64,000 nucleotides of DNA from the NCBI RefSeq assembly GCF_014333585.1, contig NZ_JACSCW010000001.1, positions 806,001 to 870,000 of the forward strand, given 5' to 3'. Below the pieces are notes generated by a model. The model did not search any database and had not been told where the DNA came from. It saw only the letters and a list, made by a program, of their open reading frames with translations. The position numbers and the translations under genes were made by a program. Positions 32,005 through 40,714 of this stretch are shown piece by piece; the first letter of the stretch is position 1, and every line of letters starts with the position of its first letter. The DNA is from Hymenobacter sp. BT188 (lineage in GTDB: Bacteria; Bacteroidota; Bacteroidia; Cytophagales; Hymenobacteraceae).

Positions 32005-33126
32005 TTATAACAGCGCAAACCGCTTGCCGGGCAACGCTTTTACCACGCCCCGAAACTCCAGACCCAGCAGCAAGCTAGCCGCCTGATTAACGGGTAATTG
32101 GGCTTTCCAGCTAAGATTATCCAGTAATTCTTCCTGTAAAGCCAGCACCTGAATAAGCTGAAATTCCTCGGTCGAGAAATCATCGGCGTCGTAGGTGGCT
32201 GGGGGGCGTTTTTTGCCGGTTTGGTGCAGAGCCGCGTCCCAGTTGAGTACTTCCTCCAAGTCGCGGGGTTCGGCGTACATGGAGGCTTTGTTGCTTTTAA
32301 TCAGATGGTTGCAGCCTTCGGAGGTGTCGGTACCGAGGTTGCCGGGTACGGCCAGCACGTCGCGGTTGTAGCTCAGTGCAATTTCGGCCGTGATGAGGGC
32401 ACCGCCTTTGCGCGCCGCTTCCACCACTACAGTGCCGTCGGAAAGACCGGCTATGATGCGGTTGCGGGCCGGAAAGTTGTAGCGGTCGGGCTGGGTACCG
32501 AAGGCAAACTCGGTGAGCAAACCGCCCTGGGTGAGCATTTTCTCGGCCGTTTTGCGGTGTGCGGCGGGGTAGATAATGTCGAGGCCGGTAGCCATTACTC
32601 CAATAGTTTCCAGGCCTTCCTGCAAAGCAGCGCGGTGAGCAGCAATGTCAATGCCATACGCCAAGCCGCTGACGACAAGTGGATTGTGTGTCACCAAACC
32701 CTGTACAATACGCTCGGTTTGCTCGCGGCCGTAATCGGTGGCTTTCCGGGTGCCTACCAGCGCTACGGTTTTGGGATGGTTGAGGTCGGCGGTGCCCTGG
32801 TAATAGAGCAGGGCCGGCGCGTCGGGAATGGTTTTGAGGCGGCCGGGATACTTTTTGCTGGTATAAAACAGCAATTGCACACCCTCTTTTTCCGCCCGGC
32901 GCAGACTTGTTTCAGCAAAATTTAATGCTTTGGCGCGCTCCCCGCCAGTGAGGGTGGCCACGGTGGTAGCGCCCACGCCGGGAATCTTACGGAGCTTGCC
33001 GGGGGGCAAATGCAGCACGTTTTTGGCCGAGCCCCCGTAGCTCATCAGCTGGCGCGTAAGCTGGGGACCAATGCCGGGAAAAAGAGTAAGAGCGACTTCG
33101 TGAAGTAACGTATCGTCGGCGGGCAT
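32005..33126 (-). CDS. dprA: DNA-processing protein DprA
   Basis: 373 residues. N-terminal helix-hairpin-helix region (TLFPGIGPQLTRQLMSYGG), then the Rossmann DprA core VALVGTRKATDYGREQTERIV, VSGLAYGIDIAAHRAALQEG, GGLLTEFAFGTQPDRYNFPARNRIIAGLSDGTVVVEA and GALITAEIALSYNRDVLAVPG, with a C-terminal winged-helix-like part. It loads RecA on incoming single-stranded DNA during natural transformation. Its presence is relevant to the iterated motif but is widespread in bacteria. Cytosolic. The ATG start at 33126 fits the family. Confidence 0.95.
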   Translation of the reverse strand: MPADDTLLHEVALTLFPGIGPQLTRQLMSYGGSAKNVLHLPPGKLRKIPGVGATTVATLTGGERAKALNFAETSLRRAEKEGVQLLFYTSKKYPGRLKTIPDAPALLYYQGTADLNHPKTVALVGTRKATDYGREQTERIVQGLVTHNPLVVSGLAYGIDIAAHRAALQEGLETIGVMATGLDIIYPAAHRKTAEKMLTQGGLLTEFAFGTQPDRYNFPARNRIIAGLSDGTVVVEAARKGGALITAEIALSYNRDVLAVPGNLGTDTSEGCNHLIKSNKASMYAEPRDLEEVLNWDAALHQTGKKRPPATYDADDFSTEEFQLIQVLALQEELLDNLSWKAQLPVNQAASLLLGLEFRGVVKALPGKRFALL

Positions 33127-33229
33127 GAACAGGAAAGCGAAGTAAAGACGAATAGAGAAGCTAGGCTTTCCGGCCAGTCAAATAGTACGCCACGACTTGA
33201 ATTCAGACATTAGCACTAAGTCTCAAAAG

Positions 33230-33327
33230 AACGTCATGCAGAGCGCAGCGAAGCATCTCGCTCGCGCCATTAGATTACTACTCCTGCGTCAGCACGCGAG
33301 ATGCTTCGCTGCGCTCTGCATGACGTT
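33230..33327. repeat. inverted repeat, GTCATGCAGAGCGCAGCGAAGC family
   Basis: Arms at 33230-33261 and 33296-33327 are perfect 32-base inverted copies, loop about 34 bases. It lies between dprA and the merR-type gene. Related to 12799-13014, 40651-40687 and 54819-54913. Confidence 0.9.
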
Positions 33328-33346
33328 CTGATTAGAAGTTTAATCC

Positions 33347-33703
33347 CTATTGCGCTTTGCTGATAGCCTCTAGCTCTTTCTTCATGGTTACCATGAATTT
33401 GCGCACTTTCTCCAGACTCTGAATCACGTCGATTTTCTCCTTGAGCTGGGGGCCTTTTTGCTTCATCAAATCCCGCGCGCCGGGGATGGTGTAGCCGCGC
33501 TCCTTCACCAAGTGGTAGATGGTGCGAAAAATATCAATGTCCTGGGGCGTGTAGAGGCGGTTGCCCTTCTTGCTTTTGCGGGGGCGCAATTCCTCAAACT
33601 CCGTTTCCCAAAAGCGAATCAGGGAGGGCGCGACGTTGAACTGCGCGGCCACCTCGCCGATGGTGAAGTATTGCTTTTCGATGTCGCGTTCTTTGTAGGG
33701 CAT
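33347..33703 (-). CDS. MerR family transcriptional regulator
   Basis: 118 residues from the ATG at 33703, starting PYKERDIEKQYFTIGEVAAQF; the frame to 33820 runs into the GTAGCGCGAAC repeat. The winged HTH (YFTIGEVAAQFNVAPSLIRFWETEF, NRLYTPQDIDIFRTIYHLVKE, GYTIPGARDLM) is followed by a dimerisation helix (VIQSLEKVRKFMVTMKKELEAI). No effector Cys cluster. The target is unknown; the type is common next to dprA and alaS in Bacteroidota. Cytosolic. Confidence 0.9.
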   Translation of the reverse strand: MPYKERDIEKQYFTIGEVAAQFNVAPSLIRFWETEFEELRPRKSKKGNRLYTPQDIDIFRTIYHLVKERGYTIPGARDLMKQKGPQLKEKIDVIQSLEKVRKFMVTMKKELEAISKAQ

Positions 33704-33716
33704 TCGGTAGCGCGAT

Positions 33717-33814
33717 GTAGCGCGAACTTTTAGTTCGCGTTTCGTTGATAGATATGCTCCGGGGGGCTTTTTTGCAACGACTGCAACGAAACGCGAGCGG
33801 AAAGTTCGCGCTAC
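33717..33814. repeat. inverted repeat, GTAGCGCGAACTT family, with a G6C motif in the loop
   Basis: Arms at 33717-33747 and 33784-33814 are inverted copies with a few mismatches (GTAGCGCGAACTTT start on one side). The loop carries a GGGGGGCTTTTTT copy at 33761. The unit lies between the starts of the merR-type gene (-) and alaS (+). Confidence 0.82.
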
Positions 33815-33835
33815 TATCAAAGTCGGCTAACTTTG
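33805..33835 (+). promoter_or_regulatory. candidate alaS promoter
   Basis: TTCG at 33805-33808 (one mismatch to the -33 TTTG) and TAACTTTG at 33828-33835 (perfect -7 TAnnTTTG) are separated by 19 bases, the expected Bacteroidota spacing. The box lies 130 bases before the alaS ATG (33966). The -33 part falls in the right arm of the repeat. Confidence 0.45.
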
Positions 33836-33965
33836 CTGCCGGTGCCATTGAGTATAATGGCGAAAAATAGCCAAAATCCTGGCCGCTGCCAACTTTTGAG
33901 CGGCGCGGCCGGCTTCGTTCCACGATTCTAACCTATTCCCCAGACTCTGGTTTGGGGCTCCTGCC

Positions 33966-36650
33966 ATGTCACTTCCTTCGGCCCACCACGTCCGCCAGCA
34001 ATTCCTCGATTTCTTCGCTTCCAAAGGTCACCACATTGTGCCCTCGGCGCCCATTGTGGTGAAGGACGACCCTACGCTGCTGTTCATCAACTCGGGCATG
34101 GCCCCGTTCAAGGATTATTTCCTCGGCAACAAGCCCGCGCCCTTCAAGCGCATCGCCGATACGCAGAAGTGTCTGCGCGTATCGGGCAAGCACAACGACC
34201 TGGAAGAGGTAGGCTACGACACCTACCACCACACCATGTTTGAGATGCTCGGCAACTGGTCATTTGGCGATTATTTTAAGAAAGACGCCATTGCCTGGGC
34301 CTGGGAGTTGCTCACGGAAGTATACAAGCTGCCTAAAGACCGCCTTTACGTCACCTACTTTGAGGGCGACCAGGGCGACGGCCTCGGCGCCGATACCGAA
34401 ACTCAGGAACTGTGGCGCCAGTACGTGGCCGAGGAGCGCATCATGCCCGGCAACAAGAAGGATAACTTCTGGGAAATGGGCGACACCGGTCCCTGCGGCC
34501 CCTGCACCGAAATCCACATCGACCTGCGCGACGAGGCCGAAGTAGCCCAAAAATCGGGGCGGGAGCTGGTGAATAACGACCACCCGCAAGTGGTGGAAAT
34601 CTGGAATAATGTATTCATGGAATTCCAGCGCCTGGCCGACAAGAGTCTGGTGAAGCTGCCGGCTCAGCACGTCGATACGGGCATGGGCTTCGAGCGCCTG
34701 ATGATGGCCGTGTCGGGCGTAAAGTCGAACTACGACACCGACGTTTTCCAGCCGCTGATTCAATTTATTGCCGCCGAAGTGGGCTTGGAATACCACGGCA
34801 CGGCCCCGGCCACCGTGAATGACCAGCCCACCACCGAGAACGAGAAAACGGATATTGCCATCCGCGTAATTGCCGACCACATCCGCACTATTAGCTTCAC
34901 CATTGCCGATGGGCAACTGCCCAGCAACGTGAAGGCCGGCTACGTGATTCGCCGCATTTTGCGTCGGGCTGTGCGCTACGCTTTCTCGTCGCTGAATCAG
35001 AAGCAGCCCTTTTTGTACAAGCTGGTGCCCGTGTTGGCTGACCAGATGCGCAGCATTTTCCCTGAGCTGAAGCAGCAACAGCAGTTCGTGCAACGCGTGA
35101 TTGAAGAGGAGGAAATTGCCTTCCTAAAAACCCTGGAAAATGGTCTGCGCCGCTTGGATGCCTTGGAAGCAACGGCCAAAGCCAACGGCAACCGCATCGA
35201 CGGTGCTACGGCGTTTGAACTGTCGGATACGTTCGGTTTCCCGCTTGATCTGACCGCTCTCATCGCCCGCGAAAAGGGTCTGACTGTGGACGAAGAAGGT
35301 TTTAAGAAGGAATTAGAAGCGCAGAAAAGCCGCTCGCGCAACGCCCAAGAGGCCGAGCAAAGCGACTGGACCATCGTTACCGAATCGGAGGAGCAGCCGG
35401 CCTTTGTCGGCTACGACTTGGAGGAAGCGCCGGCCCGCATTCTGCGCTACCGCCGCACTGACCGCAAAGGTAAAACTGAATATCAGGTTGTATTGGACCA
35501 AACGCCATTTTACGCCGAGTCTGGGGGGCAAATTGGCGATACGGGCTACCTGGAGTCGGACTTGTCGAAGGTTCGCGTAATTGACACGAAAAAGGAAAAT
35601 GACCTGATAGTGCACACCGTCCTGGATTTGCCCGAAGACTTGGAGGCCAGCTTCATCAGCCGCATCGACCACGCCCGCCGCGACCAGATTCGGCGCAACC
35701 ACACGGCTACGCACTTGCTGCAAGCCGCGCTGCGCGAAATAGTTGGCGGCCACGTTGCCCAAAAAGGCTCATTGGTCAACGAAAAGCTGCTGCGCTTTGA
35801 CTTCAGCCACTTCACCAAAGTAACCGACGACCAGTTGCGTCAGGTGGAAACGCTAGTGAATGAGCGCATCCGCCAGCAAATTCCGCTGGATGAGCGCCGC
35901 AACGTGCCCATTGCCGAGGCGAAAGAGTTGGGTGCTACGGCTCTGTTCGGGGAGAAATACGGCGACTTCGTGCGCGTCATCACCTTCGACCGCGACTTCT
36001 CCGTGGAGCTCTGCGGCGGTACCCACGTGCGCACCACCGGCGATATCGGCTTCTTCAAAATTACCTCTGAATCGGCGGTAGGTGCTGGCGTACGCCGCAT
36101 CGAAGCCGTAACGGCCGAGGCTGCCGAAGCTTACGTGAATCAGCAGCTCGACTTGCTGCAGCAGGTACGCGAGGCGCTGGGCAACCCCCAGCATCTGCTG
36201 ACCAGCATCGAGAAGCAAACCGAAGAAATTGCTGGCCTGCGCAAGCAGATCGAGCAGTTTGCTTTGCAAAGCATCAATCAGCAGAAGGACCAGCTTGCCG
36301 CACAAGTAAAGCCGTTGAATGGCGTAAACTTCCTAGCTGCCCAAGTGCAGGTCAATTCGGCCGACGGATTAAAGACGTTGGCTTTCAACCTGCGCCAAGC
36401 TGTGCCTAACCTCGTGCTGGTGCTCGGTGCTGAAATTGACGGTAAGCCCCAACTAGCAGTGATGCTGGCTGACGAACTAGCTGCGGGGGGCAAATTGAAC
36501 GCTTCCACGCTGGTGCGCGAGTTGGCTAAGGAAATTCAGGGCGGCGGCGGCGGTCAGCCGTTCTTCGCTACGGCGGGGGGCAAAAATGTGGCTGGGCTAA
36601 GTGCGGCTATTGGGAAGGCGGAGGAGTTGGTGGGGAAGAGGGTAGTGTAA
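33966..36650 (+). CDS. alaS: alanine--tRNA ligase
   Basis: 894 residues, slightly longer than E. coli AlaRS. Class II catalytic part at the N-terminus (FINSGMAPFKDYF, RIADTQKCLRVSGKHNDLEEVG, HHTMFEMLGNWSFGDYFKKDAI), the tRNA-recognition helices, then the editing domain with HTATHLLQAAL and CGGTHVRTTGDIG supplying the zinc/His-Cys site, and the C-Ala domain with a Gly-rich GGGGGQPFFATAGG end. Charges tRNA-Ala and clears Ser/Gly mischarging. Three copies of the iterated motif read Gly-Gly-Gln, Gly-Gly-Lys and Gly-Gly-Lys. Cytosolic and essential. Confidence 0.97.
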   Translation: MSLPSAHHVRQQFLDFFASKGHHIVPSAPIVVKDDPTLLFINSGMAPFKDYFLGNKPAPFKRIADTQKCLRVSGKHNDLEEVGYDTYHHTMFEMLGNWSFGDYFKKDAIAWAWELLTEVYKLPKDRLYVTYFEGDQGDGLGADTETQELWRQYVAEERIMPGNKKDNFWEMGDTGPCGPCTEIHIDLRDEAEVAQKSGRELVNNDHPQVVEIWNNVFMEFQRLADKSLVKLPAQHVDTGMGFERLMMAVSGVKSNYDTDVFQPLIQFIAAEVGLEYHGTAPATVNDQPTTENEKTDIAIRVIADHIRTISFTIADGQLPSNVKAGYVIRRILRRAVRYAFSSLNQKQPFLYKLVPVLADQMRSIFPELKQQQQFVQRVIEEEEIAFLKTLENGLRRLDALEATAKANGNRIDGATAFELSDTFGFPLDLTALIAREKGLTVDEEGFKKELEAQKSRSRNAQEAEQSDWTIVTESEEQPAFVGYDLEEAPARILRYRRTDRKGKTEYQVVLDQTPFYAESGGQIGDTGYLESDLSKVRVIDTKKENDLIVHTVLDLPEDLEASFISRIDHARRDQIRRNHTATHLLQAALREIVGGHVAQKGSLVNEKLLRFDFSHFTKVTDDQLRQVETLVNERIRQQIPLDERRNVPIAEAKELGATALFGEKYGDFVRVITFDRDFSVELCGGTHVRTTGDIGFFKITSESAVGAGVRRIEAVTAEAAEAYVNQQLDLLQQVREALGNPQHLLTSIEKQTEEIAGLRKQIEQFALQSINQQKDQLAAQVKPLNGVNFLAAQVQVNSADGLKTLAFNLRQAVPNLVLVLGAEIDGKPQLAVMLADELAAGGKLNASTLVRELAKEIQGGGGGQPFFATAGGKNVAGLSAAIGKAEELVGKRVV

Positions 36651-36817
36651 CGTTCTACTACTTGCCATTAGCCATTGTTGAGATTGCTAAAAACGTAGTA
36701 TGAAATGACGCTGTGAAATTATGAGATTCACTCATGTTCATGGCATCATTCTTAAATACCCGAATCAGACATTGAGTTAAACTACGAAATCTTAAATAGC
36801 TGATAGAACGGTTAGAT

Positions 36818-37561
36818 ATGCGCATTTGTATTCTCTTCGTGTCGAGTTTTTTATTCGCCATTAGCGCCATTTGTACATCAGCCCAGAGCCTGAATTCAGT
36901 TTATAAGTCACAGGGCAAGACTGATATTTTTGGCTTCGGGAGAGGTGTTTTATTTCGTTCGGATACGGTATCAGCTGACGGAGTACGGGGCACTGTAACA
37001 CGCTATTTCCCGGCCGGTGAGAAGTATGAAGAAGTACACTATAGCGATCTGAAAAAAGGGGAGTTACAGGGTAATCACACGCGCTGGTTTGAAAATGGAC
37101 AAGTAGAAGTAAGTGAGGAGTATGTAGCCAATAAACGTCATGGCTCACTTGCAACCTATTATCCAAACGGAAGCATCCGTAGACGCGAGCAATATCAAAA
37201 TGGCGGCCTTTTAAAAGGCGAGTGCTTTGCTCCTGATGGAAAGCCCGTTAAGCACTTCGAGTATGTCGTGTTTCCGGAGTATCCGGGTGGGGTAGGGAGG
37301 TTGTCAAGAACATTACAGTCTAATATTCAATACCCTAAGGAGGCTCTCAAAAAGGAGATTGAGGGTAAAGTATATGTTCGTTTTATTGTTAATAAAACGG
37401 GCACTGTTACAAATGCATATGTCTCGAGAAGCCTTGAAGCGTCCTTGGACGCTGAAGCACTTCGCGCGGTAAACAAGCTGCAAAGTTGGACGCCTGGACA
37501 GCTGGATGGCGAAGCAATAGATACGTTGTTCACGTTACCGGTTACCTTCGCAATAGAATAA
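36818..37561 (+). CDS. exported protein with MORN-like repeats and TonB C-terminal domain
   Basis: 247 residues with signal RICILFVSSFLFAISAICTSAQ. Residues about 55-125 have MORN-like units (YFPAGEKYEEVHYSDLKKGELQGNHTRWFENGQVEV, GSLATYYPNGSIRRREQY). The C-terminal 100 residues are TonB_C: IQYPKEALKKEIEGKVYVRFIVNKTGTVTNAYVSRSL, DAEALRAVNKLQSWTPG. This combination occurs in many Bacteroidota proteins called energy transducer TonB, but without an inner-membrane anchor it may be purely periplasmic. It may bind a TonB-dependent receptor or serve in envelope signalling. The gene has lower GC than its neighbours alaS and gatB. Confidence 0.75.
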   Translation: MRICILFVSSFLFAISAICTSAQSLNSVYKSQGKTDIFGFGRGVLFRSDTVSADGVRGTVTRYFPAGEKYEEVHYSDLKKGELQGNHTRWFENGQVEVSEEYVANKRHGSLATYYPNGSIRRREQYQNGGLLKGECFAPDGKPVKHFEYVVFPEYPGGVGRLSRTLQSNIQYPKEALKKEIEGKVYVRFIVNKTGTVTNAYVSRSLEASLDAEALRAVNKLQSWTPGQLDGEAIDTLFTLPVTFAIE

Positions 37562-37618
37562 GGCTCTTACTAATCTAATAGGGCAATCAGCTGTTAAGGC
37601 AGCGTAAATCTGCGATTC

Positions 37619-39082
37619 ATGGACGAAGCAATAAAATCAAAATACCAGCCTGTTATTGGTCTGGAAGTGCACGCACAGCTGCTCACGCACAGCAAAATGT
37701 ACTCGTCGGACGAGAATGAGTACGGCGCGTTGCCCAATCATAACCTTTCGGTAATTACGCTTGGTCACCCCGGCACGCTGCCAAAGGTGAACTACACAGC
37801 CGTGGAGTTTGCCATGAAAATGGGCCTGGCGACCAACTGCCATATTACCCGCGACAACTTGTTTGCGCGCAAAAACTACTTCTACCCCGACCTTCCCAAA
37901 GGCTACCAAATTACCCAGGATAAAACGCCGATCTGCACCCAGGGCCACGTCCCAATTCGGCTGAGCGACGGCACCACGCGGGAAATCGGCGTGACGCGCA
38001 TTCACATGGAGGAAGACGCGGGCAAATCCATGCACTTGGCGGGCGAGGTAGAAACGCTGGTGGATTTGAACCGCGCCGGTGTGCCGCTGATTGAGATTGT
38101 GTCAGAGCCCGACATTCGCAACGCGGAGGAAGCCTACGCTTACCTAGCCGAAATCAAAAAGCTGGTGGTGTATCTGGGCGTGTGCGACGGCAACATGGAG
38201 GAAGGCTCCCTGCGTTGCGACGCCAATATTTCGGTCATGCTCAAAGGCGCCGACAAGTTCGGTACCAAGGTGGAAGTGAAGAACATGAACTCCTTCCGCA
38301 ACGTGCAGCGCGCCATTGAGCACGAGATTGAGCGGCAAATTGCTATTCTGGAAGCTGGCGAAACCATCGACAGCGAAACGCGCGGCTTCGACGCGGCGTC
38401 GGGTACTACCAGCGGGCAGCGCAGCAAGGAGACGATGAACGACTACCGCTACTTCCCGGAGCCTGATTTGCCCCCCGTAGTCATTGATGATGCTTGGCTG
38501 CACCGCGTGCAGGCTGAATTGCCGGCCTTGCCCCAGCAGCTTTACGCCCGCTTCACCGGCGAGCTAGGTTTGTCGGATTACGACGCCTCGGTGCTCACTG
38601 ACCAGAAGGAAGTGGCCTTGTACTTCGACGAGCTGACTCGCCAGACAACCAATGCCAAAGCCGCTGCCAACTGGGTGATGGGGCCGGTGAAGTCGTATTT
38701 GAATGAGCGCGCATTGCCGATGGCTGAGTTCCCGCTTACCACCCAGCATCTAGCGGATATCATTCAACTTATCGACGAGAACAAGATTAGCCATTCGGTT
38801 GCGTCCAAGCAGCTATTCCCGTATTTGCTCGAAAACCCAAGTAAAACTGCCCCCCATGCCGCGCAGGAGCAGAATCTGCTCCAGGAGTCGGACGAGGCAG
38901 GCTTGCTGGCAATGGTTGAGCAGGTGCTGGCCGCAAACCCCGGCAAAGTAGCCGAGTATCGCGCCGGTAAAAAAGCCCTGACCGGCATGTTTATGGGCGA
39001 GCTGATGAAGCTGACCGGCGGTAAAGCCGACCCAAAAGTGGCCAACCAGCTGCTGCGTCAGAAGCTGGACGCCAGCGTGTAA
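37619..39082 (+). CDS. gatB: Asp-tRNA(Asn)/Glu-tRNA(Gln) amidotransferase subunit B
   Basis: 487 residues. Signature pieces: YQPVIGLEVHAQLLTHSKMYS, NLSVITLGHPGTLPKVN, RKNYFYPDLPKGYQITQ, HMEEDAGKSMH, DLNRAGVPLIEIVSEPD, MEEGSLRCDANIS, KVEVKNMNSFRNVQRAIEHE and TRGFDAASGTT with a Yqey-type C-terminal helical domain. Part of the GatCAB complex, which amidates mischarged Glu-tRNA-Gln (and Asp-tRNA-Asn). GatA and GatC are not in the window. Cytosolic. Two motif copies appear in Pro-rich codons. Confidence 0.97.
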   Translation: MDEAIKSKYQPVIGLEVHAQLLTHSKMYSSDENEYGALPNHNLSVITLGHPGTLPKVNYTAVEFAMKMGLATNCHITRDNLFARKNYFYPDLPKGYQITQDKTPICTQGHVPIRLSDGTTREIGVTRIHMEEDAGKSMHLAGEVETLVDLNRAGVPLIEIVSEPDIRNAEEAYAYLAEIKKLVVYLGVCDGNMEEGSLRCDANISVMLKGADKFGTKVEVKNMNSFRNVQRAIEHEIERQIAILEAGETIDSETRGFDAASGTTSGQRSKETMNDYRYFPEPDLPPVVIDDAWLHRVQAELPALPQQLYARFTGELGLSDYDASVLTDQKEVALYFDELTRQTTNAKAAANWVMGPVKSYLNERALPMAEFPLTTQHLADIIQLIDENKISHSVASKQLFPYLLENPSKTAPHAAQEQNLLQESDEAGLLAMVEQVLAANPGKVAEYRAGKKALTGMFMGELMKLTGGKADPKVANQLLRQKLDASV

Positions 39083-39088
39083 TTCAAT

Positions 39089-39123
39089 CCCAGGGGCGTG
39101 CTTTGCCAAGCGCCCCCTGGGGT
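39089..39123 (+). terminator. hairpin after gatB
   Basis: CCCAGGGGCG and CGCCCCCTGGG form a stem with one bulge and a loop of about 12 bases. No long T-run, so termination strength is uncertain. Confidence 0.55.
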
Positions 39124-39284
39124 TATAAGTTAGGTCAGACGCAGGTTGTGGAACCTCATGAACCGAATCGGGTTTAAGTAAGCGTCCCCATATGGCTGCC
39201 GGTTTACGCGATAATCGGCAACTTGCGGCCCCAAATCGGGTCTGTACTTAACCTTAGCTGCCCCGACTTGGCATATCAACCGAG

Positions 39285-40445
39285 ATGATGAAGAAAATGA
39301 AGAGCATTCTGCTATTTGCCGCCGTGCTGGGCATGGCTAATGCCTGTAACCGGGCTACGGCTCCCACGTCGGATACCGCTAGTGCCACTGCCGGCGAGGG
39401 TTATCAGGTGACAGGTCAGTTGACCAACGCTCCGGCCGGAACAAAGGTGTATCTGGCAGAACTGGGCGAAACCCAGTTCATCTCCCGCGATACAGCTACT
39501 GTGGACGAGAAAGGTGCGTTTACCCTGAAAGGTAGTGTGCCGGAAGCCGGGCTGTATCAGTTAAAAACAGACGACGCCAACCAAGTGCTGCTGGCCCTCA
39601 ACAATGGCAGCCAGGTGCAGCTAAGCGGCGATGCTACCCAACTCGGCACCAGCTATACGGTGAAAGGCTCACCCGATTCGGAGCTATTGCAGCGCCTGAT
39701 GCGCGAGATGGACAAAACAAAAAAGACGGTGGAAAGCTTGGGCGAGCGCTACAACCAGGCGGCGCAAGCTGGCCGCGAGGATACTATGCGCTCTATCAGA
39801 GAACGCTTCACGACGGTGCAGGCCCGCAATATTGCTGGCATCAAGCAGCTGGTGCGCCAGAACCCGAATTCAGTTGTGTCGGCTTTTGTGGTGGGCAACG
39901 TGCTGAATCCGGACGAGCAGTTTCCGTTTGCTGATTCCATGGCCACGCTGTTCAAGAAAACTCTGCCCGACTCGCGCTACACGCAGTCGTTGGTGACGCG
40001 GCTGGATGTGCTGCGCCCCACGGCCGTAGGCGTGGTTGCTCCTGAGATTCAACTGGCCTCGCCGGCCGGTGCGCCCGTGGCGCTGAGCAGCCTGCGGGGC
40101 AAGTACGTGCTCATCGATTTCTGGGCTTCGTGGTGCGGCCCCTGCCGTCAGGAAAACCCGAATGTGGTGCGCATGTACAACAAGTACAAAAGTAAAGGCT
40201 TCGAGATTTATGGTGTTTCCTTCGATCAGGATAAAACCAAATGGGAGAAAGCCATTGCCAAAGACGGGCTTACCTGGACCCACGTTTCGGACCTGAAAGG
40301 TTGGGAAAGCGCCGCCGGCCAAACCTACGGCGTAAAGTCTATTCCGCAGACTATCCTTCTGGACCCACAGGGCCGCATCATCGCAAAAAATCTGCGCGGC
40401 GAAGAGTTGGAAGAAAAGCTAAAGTTAGTGCTGGCAGTCAACTAA
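39285..40445 (+). CDS. TlpA/ResA-like thiol-disulfide oxidoreductase with DUF4369 domain
   Basis: 386 residues. Signal SILLFAAVLGMANAC with a lipobox-like Cys, then a Thr/Ser/Ala linker, a DUF4369-type beta domain (about 45-120: YQVTGQLTNAPAGTKVYLAEL), a helical middle and a C-terminal thioredoxin fold (about 245-386) with the active site WASWCGPCRQENP (Cys284/Cys287). This kind of envelope lipoprotein reduces cytochrome-c or other periplasmic disulfides in Bacteroidota. Alternative ATG at 39288. A motif-pair terminator follows at 40465. Confidence 0.9.
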   Translation: MMKKMKSILLFAAVLGMANACNRATAPTSDTASATAGEGYQVTGQLTNAPAGTKVYLAELGETQFISRDTATVDEKGAFTLKGSVPEAGLYQLKTDDANQVLLALNNGSQVQLSGDATQLGTSYTVKGSPDSELLQRLMREMDKTKKTVESLGERYNQAAQAGREDTMRSIRERFTTVQARNIAGIKQLVRQNPNSVVSAFVVGNVLNPDEQFPFADSMATLFKKTLPDSRYTQSLVTRLDVLRPTAVGVVAPEIQLASPAGAPVALSSLRGKYVLIDFWASWCGPCRQENPNVVRMYNKYKSKGFEIYGVSFDQDKTKWEKAIAKDGLTWTHVSDLKGWESAAGQTYGVKSIPQTILLDPQGRIIAKNLRGEELEEKLKLVLAVN

Positions 40446-40464
40446 GGCTCAAATTTCCTAAGAC

Positions 40465-40502
40465 CAAAAAAGCCCCCCAGAAAGATTCTGGGGGGCTTTT
40501 TT
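40465..40502 (+). terminator. terminator made of two facing G6C motif copies
   Basis: AAAAAAGCCCCCCAGAA and TTCTGGGGGGCTTTTTT face each other with a 4-base loop, 20 bases after the stop at 40445. It is nearly identical in layout to those at 7422 and 57188. Confidence 0.9.
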
Positions 40503-40512
40503 ATTTTTCCGT

Positions 40513-40619
40513 TTGTCATCCTTGATCTAGCCTCCGGCACGAAGGACTTTATAGCAGTTGCACGACTTGTTTCCATATGAGAAGCTCCTTCGTGCCGGAG
40601 GCTAGATCAAGGATGACAA
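40513..40619. repeat. inverted repeat, GTCATCCTTGA family
   Basis: Arms at 40513-40546 and 40586-40619 are perfect 34-base inverted copies, loop about 39 bases. A single arm of the other family (GAGATGCTTCGC...GCATGAC type) follows at 40651-40687. Both fall between the TlpA-like gene's terminator and the end of the minus-strand gene at 40715. Confidence 0.9.
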
Positions 40620-40714
40620 TTACTTTAGGCGATAACAGTGACAACGACTGCGAGCGAGATGCTTCGCGCTGCGCTGCATGACATTCTAGTGTACTTATGC
40701 TTCTGTATTTTCGG

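Noticed and set aside
32221..32925. 234-residue plus frame opposite dprA
   Set aside because: Shadow of dprA; no family features.
34260..35093. 277-residue minus frame inside alaS
   Set aside because: Antisense of alaS; shows no motif and has Leu/His/Val-rich shadow composition.
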